From a virus: a DNA stretch of 38,321 nt. Position numbers and translations under genes: made by a program. Below, piece after piece: positions 8,955-16,036 of this stretch (the first letter of the stretch is position 1; every line of letters starts with the position of its first letter). The stretch lies in IMG/VR virus record IMGVR_UViG_3300030419_003139, positions 1 through 38,321 of that record. One strand, given 5' to 3'. Below the pieces are notes generated by a model. The model did no database searches and had not been told where the DNA came from. It saw only the letters and a list, made by a program, of their open reading frames with translations.

Positions 8955-10418
8955 ATGTTCGGAAATAACCCATCTGACAGTTCAGTGCAAATTGCTGAAC
9001 AGCTCAAGCAGAAGTGGTCGCCCATTCTGGATCATCCAGATCTTGACCCCATCTCTGAGAATTATAAAAGAAACGTAACTGCGATTCTACTCGAGAATCA
9101 AGAGCAGGCAATGAGAGAGCAGGGTCTTTACGAGGCTGCTCCAACAAACGCTATCGGTGCTCCCGCTACCACAGACGGTGCGGGCGGTATCAAGACGTTT
9201 AATCCTGTTCTCATCTCTTTAGTGCGTCGTGCTATGCCAAATCTCATTGCTTATGACATTTGTGGTGTTCAGCCCATGACCGGTCCTACCGGACTCATCT
9301 TCGCTCTTAAGAGTCGTTACGATTCACAGAGCGGCGACGAGGCACTGTTCGACGAAGCATCCACCACTTTCTCTGGTTCTGGTTCAACCGGTTATGCCGG
9401 TTCAGTCAGTGCTCCCGGTGGTGATCCGTTCAGCGGTGTTACATTCACGAATGCTGCAACTGGTGCTACTGGTAGTGATCTGCTCTCAGACTCCTACACA
9501 ACCACTGGTGGTTATTCAACGGCAAACGCAGAAGCACTCGGTGATTCCAACCCAAGCAACAAGTTTGCAGAAATGGCATTCACCATTGACCGTACATCGG
9601 TAACTGCTAAAACCCGTGCACTCAAGGCAGAGTACACCATGGAACTCGCTCAGGATCTCAAGGCTGTTCACGGTCTGGATGCTGAGACTGAGCTCGCCAA
9701 CATTCTCAGCAACGAAATTCTTGCTGAAATCAACCGCGAGGTCATTAGAACCATGAACTCCACTGCCAAGTTGGGTTGTCGTCAGACTGACCTCTATGCC
9801 CGTGCTGCTGGTGCAACATTGTTCACCACGCAAAGCGGTGTTGGTGGTATCTACAGCGTCATCCGTGACTCGGACGGTCGTTGGTCAAGCGAGAGATTTG
9901 CTGGTCTTCTCTTCCAAATCGAGAGAGAAGCAAACGTTATCGCTCGTGAAACTCGTCGCGGCAAGGGCAACATTCTTGTTTGCTCCAGTGATGTCGCTTC
10001 GGCACTCTCAATGGCAGGTCATCTGAGCATGGAGCATGGTGTCAATGGCAACATGCACGTCGATGACACTGGCAACACCTTCGTTGGTACACTTCGAGGT
10101 GGTCGCCTTAAGGTTTACATCGACCCATATGCCGATGTTAACTACTGCACATTGGGTTACAGAGGTACTAGCCCATATGATGCTGGACTCTTCTACTGCC
10201 CATACGTCCCATTACAGATGGTGCGTGCGGTTGGTGAGAACACCTTCCAGCCCAAGATCGGATTCAAGACCCGCTACGGCATGGTCAACAACCCGTTCGT
10301 TGGTGTGAACGCCTCTGACCCACAGTCAGAGAATGCTACACGCAGCAACCAGTACTACAGAATCTTCCGCGTTGATGACATCCACGGCATCAACTCTGGT
10401 TCTCAGGCATCCGGTTGA
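8955..10418 (+). CDS. 23: Major capsid protein gp23
   Basis: This is the main shell protein, 487 residues (T4: 521). It shows the conserved LISLVRRAMPNLIAYDICGV-type segment near residues 87-105, MTGPTGLIFALKSRY, AEYTMELAQDLKAVHGLDAE and a C-terminus with FQPKIGFKTRYGMVNNPF. The probable gp21 cleavage point is after Glu60 in GLYE|AAPTNA, an LxE site like that of T4 gp23. A Gly/Ser/Thr-rich stretch at about residues 125-190 is the variable surface region. The ribosome site is unusually strong (AGGAGGAGGA, 8940-8949), fitting the most abundant virion protein. Isoleucine is coded only by ATT or ATC (25 of 25 by my reading), unlike the sugar genes downstream. Confidence 0.98.
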   Translation: MFGNNPSDSSVQIAEQLKQKWSPILDHPDLDPISENYKRNVTAILLENQEQAMREQGLYEAAPTNAIGAPATTDGAGGIKTFNPVLISLVRRAMPNLIAYDICGVQPMTGPTGLIFALKSRYDSQSGDEALFDEASTTFSGSGSTGYAGSVSAPGGDPFSGVTFTNAATGATGSDLLSDSYTTTGGYSTANAEALGDSNPSNKFAEMAFTIDRTSVTAKTRALKAEYTMELAQDLKAVHGLDAETELANILSNEILAEINREVIRTMNSTAKLGCRQTDLYARAAGATLFTTQSGVGGIYSVIRDSDGRWSSERFAGLLFQIEREANVIARETRRGKGNILVCSSDVASALSMAGHLSMEHGVNGNMHVDDTGNTFVGTLRGGRLKVYIDPYADVNYCTLGYRGTSPYDAGLFYCPYVPLQMVRAVGENTFQPKIGFKTRYGMVNNPFVGVNASDPQSENATRSNQYYRIFRVDDIHGINSGSQASG

Positions 10419-10446
10419 TACTGATAGTAATCAGTGACTAATAAGA

Positions 10447-10475
10447 GGGGGAGGTCTTCGGACCTCCCCCTTTTT
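10447..10475 (+). terminator. Strong intrinsic terminator after gp23
   Basis: This is a perfect 10-bp hairpin, GGGGGAGGTC paired with GACCTCCCCC around a TTCG tetraloop, immediately followed by TTTTT. It lies 28 bases after the capsid gene stop and just before a new late promoter, so it closes the capsid transcription unit. Confidence 0.95.
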
Positions 10476-10478
10476 GTA

Positions 10479-10486
10479 TATAAATA
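10479..10486 (+). promoter_or_regulatory. T4-type late promoter upstream of the gp19-like gene
   Basis: This is an exact TATAAATA box four bases after the U-run of the capsid terminator and 18 bases before the ATG at 10505. The terminator-promoter junction restarts late transcription for the next structural gene. Confidence 0.85.
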
Positions 10487-10504
10487 CCGTGAGGAGATTC
10501 ACAC

Positions 10505-11071
10505 ATGACAATTAATCTTCATGAAGGTCTTACTGGTTCCAACCTTCCGGGTACACCTTTTGGTCTTGCTACGGATGCTGTCAATAGGCAACCAGATAGT
10601 GATAATCCCCTTTTACCCACATTTTTTAGATTCAATCTACTTAGAACACCTACAATGACTTTTTTCTGTCAGGCTACCAATCTTCCGGGAATTAATATTC
10701 CAAGTGTGGTCCAGCCTAGTGTTTTCACTCAAATAAAACATCCCGGTGGTAGAGCAGAATATGGGGATCTGACTCTTAATTTCATAGTGGATGAAAATCT
10801 TGAAAACTGGTTAGAAATCCATGATTGGATCATAGGGATCAGTACCACATATGATTTTGATCATATGATAGAACTCCCATCAGATCACTATTCAGATGGT
10901 GTCTTGGCAGTCACCAACAGTTCAATGAATCCAAAATACATTGTTAAGTTCTATAACATGTTCCCCAACAGCCTTAGCGATTTGAGTTTTGATTCTACGG
11001 CTGGTGATGTCACACCGCTTATTGCTACCGTGACTTTCTCCTATGATTATTACGAGATAGAAAAGACTTGA
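10505..11071 (+). CDS. gp19-fold tail protein, probable gp3 tail-completion protein
   Basis: The 188 residues follow the same plan as the tail tube protein: RFNLLRTP, then QATNLPGINIPSV, HPGGRAEYGDLTLNFIVDEN, then VTFSYDYYEI at the end. This is a paralogue of the T4 gp19 family. In marine T4-like phages the gene between gp23 and uvsY is usually annotated gp3, the tube terminator/sheath stabiliser, so that is the likeliest role. A gp54-like tube initiator is the alternative. It is expressed from the late box at 10479, with the GAGGAG ribosome site before ATG 10505. Its stop codon lies within the -35 element of the next promoter. Confidence 0.85.
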   Translation: MTINLHEGLTGSNLPGTPFGLATDAVNRQPDSDNPLLPTFFRFNLLRTPTMTFFCQATNLPGINIPSVVQPSVFTQIKHPGGRAEYGDLTLNFIVDENLENWLEIHDWIIGISTTYDFDHMIELPSDHYSDGVLAVTNSSMNPKYIVKFYNMFPNSLSDLSFDSTAGDVTPLIATVTFSYDYYEIEKT

Positions 11072-11096
11072 CAAAGTGTCTTAGCCATGATATAAT
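11068..11096 (+). promoter_or_regulatory. Sigma70-type promoter for uvsY
   Basis: TTGACA (11068-11073), a 17-base spacer ending in TGA, and TATAAT (11091-11096) form a full consensus promoter with an extended -10 TG. The ATG of uvsY is at 11103, seven bases after the -10 box, where transcription normally begins. The -35 element overlaps the stop codon of the upstream gene. Confidence 0.9.
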
Positions 11097-11102
11097 GTGA
11101 GC

Positions 11103-11540
11103 ATGAATTTGGATGATATCAAGAAAATGGTGGAAAAGGATTCGGTAGTCGACCAGACCCTCCTAGACCAAGAAGCACTAAAAACACCTCAGCTTCATTC
11201 GAAGTATTTAAATCTTCTGAATGATGAGATCCTAATATTCAAGAAGTTGGAAACTGAATACAAGAGACTCTACAGGCTTAAATGGGAATATTACACCGGG
11301 AAAATGGACAAAGAAGAGTTGGAAAAAATGGATTGGCAGCCTTTCCAGCACAAAATCCTTAGACAAGATGTGGGCATATACATGGAATCTGATAAGGAAC
11401 TATGCCTAGTAAGGGATCGAAAGTCCTTTTCCGAAACTAAGATCAAATATCTAGAGGATGTTATCAAGTCCATAAATAATAGGAATTGGAACATCCGTAA
11501 TGCGATCGAATGGCGGAAATTCATGCATGGTGGTCATTGA
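11103..11540 (+). CDS. uvsY: UvsY recombination mediator
   Basis: This protein loads the UvsX recombinase onto single-stranded DNA coated by gp32. It has 145 residues (T4: 137). The pattern (LDDIKKMVEKDSVVD, SKYLNLLNDEILIFKKLE, YYTGKMDKEEL, then a helical RNWNIRNAIEWRKF near the end) follows T4 UvsY throughout. ATG 11103 is preferred over GTG 11097, because the promoter places the expected transcription start at about 11103 and GTG 11097 would lie outside the RNA. The message would therefore be leaderless. The end overlaps the start of uvsW by 14 bases. Confidence 0.9.
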   Translation: MNLDDIKKMVEKDSVVDQTLLDQEALKTPQLHSKYLNLLNDEILIFKKLETEYKRLYRLKWEYYTGKMDKEELEKMDWQPFQHKILRQDVGIYMESDKELCLVRDRKSFSETKIKYLEDVIKSINNRNWNIRNAIEWRKFMHGGH

Positions 11541-13029
11541 TACAAAACCTGTTGATTCCGTCTATTTTAGCATTGAATGTGAAAGAGACACCGCCAAAGA
11601 ACTGAGCGAATTCTTCACTTTCAGCGTCCCCGGTGCTGAATATACACCAGCCTTCAAATACCGAAAATGGGACGGCAAGATCCGTCTATTTAATATGTTC
11701 AAGAGGAGACTTTATGTTGGTCTTGTACCATATTTGGTCCGCTTTTGTGAAGATAGAAATTACAAACTGAATCTGGACCCTGGAGTCCAAATCAGATCAA
11801 CGTCATCGAACTTAAAGTTAAAATCGGTTGAAGATCTGATGGAAGAATACGTTCAGCCGTGTTCGGGTGGTGTTAGGATCACCCCGCACGAACACCAACT
11901 GTCAGCAATTCATCATTGCATACAGAACGATCGTGCACTTCTTCTTAGTCCAACTGGGTCCGGCAAAAGTCTGATCATTTACTCTCTCATCCGTCACTAT
12001 CAGAACATCACCGACAAGAAGATTCTGGTCCTAGTACCGACGACGAGCCTAGTAGAGCAAATGTACACCGACTTTGAGGATTATTCATCCGAGTCAGAAG
12101 ACTGGAATGTTGCCGACAACTGCCATAGGATTTACTCCGGTAAGGAGAGAGAAGCAGACGAACAGGTGACTATCTCCACATGGCAGTCTCTGTATAAGAT
12201 GCCAAAGGAGTTCTTTGATCAGTATGGTGCGGTGTTTGGGGATGAATGCCACTTATATAAAGCAAAATCTCTGACTTCCATCATGGAGAAGTTGACAGAC
12301 TGCCCAATTCGGATAGGGACGACAGGTACTCTAGACGGTACGAAGGCTCATAAGTTGCAAATCGAAGGTTTATTCGGTGCGGTATTCAAGGCAGCATCTA
12401 CCAAGGATCTGATCAACAAGGACATCCTATCTAAGTTCGAGATTGAATCCATCCTGCTCAAGTACCCCAAGGAAGTCTGTGAGTCCTTCAAAAGGATGAC
12501 CTATATGGAGGAACTGGGTCAGCTAGTCTCTTTAGAGGCGAGGAATGATTTCATAACCAGCCTTGCGAAGAAGGCAAAAGGAAACACTCTGATCCTATTT
12601 CAGTACGTCAAGAACCACGGAATACCCCTTTACGAAGAAATGAAGTCTAAAAGCGAAGGGAAGGTATTTCTCGTGCACGGGGGAGTGTCTGCAGATGTCC
12701 GTGAAGAAATCAGACGTATCACGGAGCAAGAAGATGATGCTATTATCATAGCCTCCTACGGTACTTTCTCTACAGGTGTTTCCATCAAAAAATTGCATAA
12801 TATCATTTTCGCTTCCCCTTCTAAATCAAGGATTAGGGTGCTACAATCCATTGGTAGGCAACTGCGTAAATCCGATCAGAAGGACAAGGCTAGACTTTTC
12901 GATATAAGTGATGATCTAAGGTGGAAGAAATATGTCAACCACACATACCGTCACTATGAAGAAAGACTTGAAATATACAAATCAGAAAATTTCGACGTAA
13001 ATCAAGTCGTTATAAATATAAGTAGATAA
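11527..13029 (+). CDS. uvsW: UvsW helicase
   Basis: This is a superfamily 2 DNA/RNA helicase that unwinds R-loops and branched DNA and helps switch from origin- to recombination-dependent replication. It has 500 residues. The N-terminal UvsW domain (SIECERDTAKELSEFFTF, KWDGKIRLFN) is followed by Walker A PTGSGKS at about 142-148, a DECH box at about 239-242 and SAT-like GTTGTL. The C-terminal helicase motifs VFLVHGG and QSIGRQLRKS are present. ATG 11527 gives an N-terminus lined up with T4 UvsW; the ATG at 11500 would add nine unrelated residues. A late promoter sits inside its last codons. Confidence 0.95.
   Translation: MVVIDTKPVDSVYFSIECERDTAKELSEFFTFSVPGAEYTPAFKYRKWDGKIRLFNMFKRRLYVGLVPYLVRFCEDRNYKLNLDPGVQIRSTSSNLKLKSVEDLMEEYVQPCSGGVRITPHEHQLSAIHHCIQNDRALLLSPTGSGKSLIIYSLIRHYQNITDKKILVLVPTTSLVEQMYTDFEDYSSESEDWNVADNCHRIYSGKEREADEQVTISTWQSLYKMPKEFFDQYGAVFGDECHLYKAKSLTSIMEKLTDCPIRIGTTGTLDGTKAHKLQIEGLFGAVFKAASTKDLINKDILSKFEIESILLKYPKEVCESFKRMTYMEELGQLVSLEARNDFITSLAKKAKGNTLILFQYVKNHGIPLYEEMKSKSEGKVFLVHGGVSADVREEIRRITEQEDDAIIIASYGTFSTGVSIKKLHNIIFASPSKSRIRVLQSIGRQLRKSDQKDKARLFDISDDLRWKKYVNHTYRHYEERLEIYKSENFDVNQVVINISR
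13011..13018 (+). promoter_or_regulatory. T4-type late promoter within the end of uvsW
   Basis: An exact TATAAATA lies in the last codons of uvsW, 30 bases before the ATG of the small virion-like gene at 13048. Its position just ahead of a likely structural gene argues that it is functional rather than chance. Confidence 0.75.
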
Positions 13030-13047
13030 TTACAAGGGAGATTATCC

Positions 13048-13305
13048 ATGTCTTCAAGAACTTATGCTGGTGCTTTTGAATTTCCTGAACCCAATTCTGG
13101 TTATACCGGAGACTTCCATGGTCTGTACGTCGGAACCGGTGGTCATGTGGTGGTAAATTTTAGGGGCGGTGCAGCAGGTACTTCGGGTGATACCGGTGTT
13201 AAATTCTACAATGTTCCAAATGGTACTTTCATGGACATTGCAATTACTCACTTAGGTTCAACATCAGAAGGTACTAGTGCTACAGGGATTGTTGGTCTTC
13301 ATTGA
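13048..13305 (+). CDS. Small spike-base-like virion protein
   Basis: The product has 85 residues and is predicted to be all beta. The pattern LYVGTGGHVVVNF, then VKFYNVPNGTFMDIAITHL and SATGIVGLH at the end resembles the small spike base protein family found in gene transfer agents and phage tails (LYVG..G.V.V...GG...F.NVP.GT...I.V......T...IV.L). A structural role is supported by the late promoter at 13011 and the AAGGGAG ribosome site. The family call rests on pattern memory, without a search. It could equally be a head decoration or fibre-tip protein. Confidence 0.65.
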   Translation: MSSRTYAGAFEFPEPNSGYTGDFHGLYVGTGGHVVVNFRGGAAGTSGDTGVKFYNVPNGTFMDIAITHLGSTSEGTSATGIVGLH

Positions 13306-13306
13306 T

Positions 13307-13852
13307 ATGTCATTCAAGAAGATCAACAAAAAGAGTAACCACAACATTAGACTTCTCCGATTAAAAACCGGAGAGCAGCTTATTACTAAAATTAATAACT
13401 CTAATGAAGATAAGCTGTATCTTCATAGACCCATGAGGATAAACACCGTCATCATGGGAGAACCCGGAGATTCTACGGGTGAATCCAGAAGAGAAATTGT
13501 CTTTCTCAATAACTGGGTAGAATTCTCTGAGTCAGATAGTATTGCAATACCAAAAGATATAGTATTTGCAATATTACCACCCAACAACGACACCATTCGA
13601 GCATATGAAGCCCAGAAAAGCAAGGAAGATGACTGGGCTGATGATTTGAGTGAAACACCTATGCCGGAAGGTGAAGGTCCATCTTTCGAAGAAGTCGTTT
13701 CAGACGTGGTTGAGAAAATAATTTCATCTCATTTTGGACTCAAATTTGACGAGGAAGAAGACTGGGATGAAAGTTTGATTGATAAAGATAGAGAAGATTA
13801 TGGAAATGATCCGAGTGATTGGTCGCCTTACCTTGACGACTACTTCGGGTAA
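13307..13852 (+). CDS. Conserved hypothetical protein, possibly Sm-like, with acidic tail
   Basis: The product has 181 residues. The first 110 look like a small beta-barrel (HNIRLLRLKTGEQLITKI, KLYLHRPMRINTVI, IVFLNNWVEFSE, SIAIPKDIVFAI). This order of strands recalls Sm/Hfq-like proteins seen in T4-like marine phages, though that is only a resemblance. The last 75 residues are acidic and probably disordered (DDWADDLSE, DEEEDWDES, DKDREDYG). ATG 13307 overlaps the previous TGA closely (TGATATG), suggesting co-expression with the small virion-like protein. The function is unknown. Confidence 0.7.
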   Translation: MSFKKINKKSNHNIRLLRLKTGEQLITKINNSNEDKLYLHRPMRINTVIMGEPGDSTGESRREIVFLNNWVEFSESDSIAIPKDIVFAILPPNNDTIRAYEAQKSKEDDWADDLSETPMPEGEGPSFEEVVSDVVEKIISSHFGLKFDEEEDWDESLIDKDREDYGNDPSDWSPYLDDYFG

Positions 13853-13915
13853 ACTTTTACCCCAAAACCCTAAAAAGACTTTATATCTAGTGTAGGCTTT
13901 CTGTGCTGTCAAGTA

Positions 13916-13944
13916 TTGACTTAGAAGCATTTCTGTGGTATAAT
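13916..13944 (+). promoter_or_regulatory. Sigma70-type promoter for gp55
   Basis: TTGACT (13916-13921), a 17-base spacer ending GTGG, and TATAAT (13939-13944) match the promoters before uvsY, gp46 and the 20808 gene. Here the predicted start (about 13951, A) leaves a 31-base leader with an AAAGGTGG ribosome site, unlike the leaderless siblings. The 129-base gap 13853-13981 otherwise holds only a weak hairpin at 13847-13862 without a U-run. Confidence 0.88.
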
Positions 13945-13981
13945 GGTTATATAATTCATTAATAATAGAAAGGTGGTCAAC

Positions 13982-14524
13982 TTGTCAGAAAAAAGAAAGA
14001 AGAATCCAGCACACTACGTAGACAATAAAGATTTCTACAATGCTTTGTGTGATTGGAAGGATAAAGTTATAGAAGCAGAAGCCTCTGGAGAACCAAGACC
14101 ACCAGTAACCGATTACATTGGAAGTTGCTTCTTAAAAATTGCCGAAGGACTCTCCCGGAGATCTTGCTTCAATAATTATGAATACAAGGAAGAAATGATT
14201 GGTGATGCTGTAGAAAATGCAATACTGTATGCCCACAATTTCAAGAAGGAAGGCAAAAATCCGTTCGCATATTTCACTCAGATGATGTACTATGCATTCC
14301 TAAGAAGGATACAGAAGGAAAAAAAGCAAATGTATGTCAAATATAAACTGATGGAACAACACGAAAATTCCGCAAACTTACCTAGATGGAGTGAAGAAGA
14401 TCCCCACGAAAAATTCTCTCCCAAGGGCAGCCTTAATCTGAGTGATAAAGACATCAAAAAGTTTGAACCGAAGAAGGGTGATAAGAAGTCAAAAGGGAAT
14501 ACATTAGATAAGTTTTTAAAATGA
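13982..14524 (+). CDS. 55: Late-transcription sigma factor gp55
   Basis: This small sigma70-family factor directs host RNA polymerase to TATAAATA late promoters, in T4 together with gp33 and the clamp gp45. It has 180 residues (T4: 185). NPAHYVDNKDFYNALCDWK matches the T4 N-terminus (YNYVNNKELLQAIIDWK). The sigma core (DYIGSCFLKIAEGLS, YKEEMIGDAVENAI, FAYFTQMMYYAFLRRI) is intact. I choose TTG 13982 as start: it encodes (M)SEKRKK as in T4 (MSETKP), and AAGGTGG lies five bases upstream. The alternative GTG at 13973 overlaps that ribosome site. The stop overlaps the gp47 start by ATGA. Confidence 0.94.
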   Translation: MSEKRKKNPAHYVDNKDFYNALCDWKDKVIEAEASGEPRPPVTDYIGSCFLKIAEGLSRRSCFNNYEYKEEMIGDAVENAILYAHNFKKEGKNPFAYFTQMMYYAFLRRIQKEKKQMYVKYKLMEQHENSANLPRWSEEDPHEKFSPKGSLNLSDKDIKKFEPKKGDKKSKGNTLDKFLK

Positions 14525-15597
14525 AAATACCAATTCTAACTGATACACATTTTGGAATTAGAAACGATTCTTCTCTGTTTCTAGACTACTTCATGAGGTT
14601 TTTTAATGAGGTGTTCTTTCCATATATTGAGGAAAACAATATCAGTACCGTGATTCATGCGGGTGATATCTTAGACAGAAGAAAGTACGTCAATTTTAAT
14701 ACTTTAAATAGAGTTAGGACCGAATTCTTCCAGCAGTTGTTTGAGCATTCTTGTGGGAGTGCATTCAGTGTTGTGATGCATTGCATTCCCGGAAATCACG
14801 ACACTTACTTCAAAAATACCAATGACATTAATTGCATGGAAGAGATCTTCTCTAAGCAATATCCGAATAATTTCATTTATTATGATAAACCGGCTGTTGT
14901 TAACTTGGGAGGAATGGATATAGCACTTCTTCCATGGATAAGCAAAGATAACGAAGAAGAAAGTCTAGAATTCATTAAGACCGCATCGGCAAGTTGGTTA
15001 GTAGGTCATCTGGAACTCAAAGGCTTTGAAGTTCTGAGAGGAGTTGTCCACGATTTTGGTATGGATCATAAGATCTTTAATCGATATGAGCAGGTGCTCA
15101 GCGGTCATTACCATGTCAAAAATCAAAAAGACAATGTAAAGTACTTGGGTTCACCCTATCAGATGACATTCAATGATGCTGGTGATATTAAAGGCTTTTG
15201 GGTAATTGACACAGAAACCAGAAGTCTGGAATTCATTGAAAATCCTCTAACCATGTTTCATGTCATAAATTACGACGATTCTAACAATGACTATGAAAAC
15301 GCTAATGAGTATTGCAAGAAGTTCTCTGGAAAATATGTGAAAATAATTGTAACGGAAAAGACAAAACCACATGTGCTTGATGGTTTGGTTGATGCTATGT
15401 ATGGCGAGGGCGTACATAACCTAACCGTTATTGAAGATGTAGACAGCACCACAACTTCCGAATCTTCGGAGGGAGATCTAAATAAGTCTACAATTGAACT
15501 ACTGGTTGATGATATCAAGTCTAATACCAAAATTAAAAACCAAGAGAGAATACAAAAACTCGTGAAAGAACTTTATTTGGAGGCATTGAGGACATGA
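14521..15597 (+). CDS. 47: Recombination nuclease subunit gp47 (SbcD/Mre11-like)
   Basis: This is the metallophosphoesterase nuclease partner of gp46, needed for end resection, recombination-dependent replication and host DNA breakdown. It has 358 residues (T4: 339). The five-motif phosphoesterase site is visible: DTH (Asp8, His10), HAGDILDRR, PGNHDTY, VGHLELKG and SGHYHVK. ATG 14521 overlaps the gp55 stop, so the two are coupled. The tail end overlaps the next small gene. In T4, gp46 follows almost directly; here tRNAs and a PurB-like gene lie in between. Confidence 0.95.
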   Translation: MKIPILTDTHFGIRNDSSLFLDYFMRFFNEVFFPYIEENNISTVIHAGDILDRRKYVNFNTLNRVRTEFFQQLFEHSCGSAFSVVMHCIPGNHDTYFKNTNDINCMEEIFSKQYPNNFIYYDKPAVVNLGGMDIALLPWISKDNEEESLEFIKTASASWLVGHLELKGFEVLRGVVHDFGMDHKIFNRYEQVLSGHYHVKNQKDNVKYLGSPYQMTFNDAGDIKGFWVIDTETRSLEFIENPLTMFHVINYDDSNNDYENANEYCKKFSGKYVKIIVTEKTKPHVLDGLVDAMYGEGVHNLTVIEDVDSTTTSESSEGDLNKSTIELLVDDIKSNTKIKNQERIQKLVKELYLEALRT

Positions 15598-15857
15598 AAG
15601 GTTATAGGATACATATCGATATTCCACTGGGTGACGATGAAAAGAAATCATTCCAGAAAACCAAAAACGTTATGGGGATGTTAGAGAAAGAATTTGCTAG
15701 ATTTGCTAGCATGGGCATAGAACAGTTGAATATTAGACTGGGACATGATGATGATAGGCAGAAATCCAACTACCTAATCAAGGATGAAAATGACCATGTT
15801 AGCAATAAAAAACTAAAAATGATTGTCAAACTCGCACCCACATATGATGTTGAGTGA
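15594..15857 (+). CDS. Small hypothetical protein after gp47
   Basis: The product has 87 residues and an unknown function. It starts with a beta strand (YRIHIDIPLG), has a central helix (TKNVMGMLEKEFARFASMG) and ends with a second strand pair (LKMIVKLAPTYDVE). ATG 15594 overlaps the TGA of gp47, so it is probably coupled to it, in the position where T4 has the small gene 47.1. No catalytic motif is visible. Confidence 0.7.
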   Translation: MKGYRIHIDIPLGDDEKKSFQKTKNVMGMLEKEFARFASMGIEQLNIRLGHDDDRQKSNYLIKDENDHVSNKKLKMIVKLAPTYDVE

Positions 15858-15864
15858 TGAACAG

Positions 15865-15937
15865 GGGCTGGTAGCTCAGCGGTTAGAGCACCCGACTCAT
15901 AATCGGTAAGTCGTCAGTTCGAATCTGACCCAGCCCA
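15865..15937 (+). tRNA. tRNA with CAT anticodon (Met, or Ile2 if modified)
   Basis: The 73 bases fold as a standard cloverleaf. The acceptor GGGCTGG pairs with CCAGCCC, the D-arm is GCTC/GAGC, the anticodon loop is CTCATAA (anticodon CAT at 15898-15900) and the T-arm is GTCAG-TTCGAAT-CTGAC. The anticodon stem has a C/T mismatch at its outer pair. The CCA end is not encoded. CAT can be elongator methionine or, after lysidine modification, isoleucine tRNA reading AUA; sequence alone does not settle it. Confidence 0.93.
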
Positions 15938-15946
15938 TTTTGTTAT

Positions 15947-16019
15947 GGGACGGAAGCGGATGGCATCAGCAGCATCGCTTATAACGATGTTTTCGTGAGT
16001 TCGAGTCTCACCCGTCCTA
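15947..16019 (+). tRNA. tRNA-Ile with TAT anticodon
   Basis: This is a 73-base cloverleaf. The acceptor GGGACGG pairs with CCGTCCT (one G-T), the anticodon stem CATCG/CGATG is perfect, the loop CTTATAA gives anticodon TAT (15980-15982), and the T-arm is GTGAG-TTCGAGT-CTCAC. The D-arm is weak, with about three of four pairs. UAU reads the rare isoleucine codon AUA, which bacteria normally read with the modified CAU tRNA. It lies nine bases after the first tRNA and just before the PurB-like gene. Confidence 0.87.
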
Positions 16020-16036
16020 CTTTTATGGAGGTTTAA

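Noticed and set aside
11471-11478. CATAAATA near the end of uvsY, 49 bases before uvsW
   Set aside because: It differs from the TATAAATA boxes and lies within coding sequence; uvsW can be served by the uvsY promoter.
13847-13862. GGGTAAA/TTTACCC hairpin at the end of the 13307 gene
   Set aside because: The loop is only two bases if fully paired and no U-run follows, so it is not a convincing terminator.
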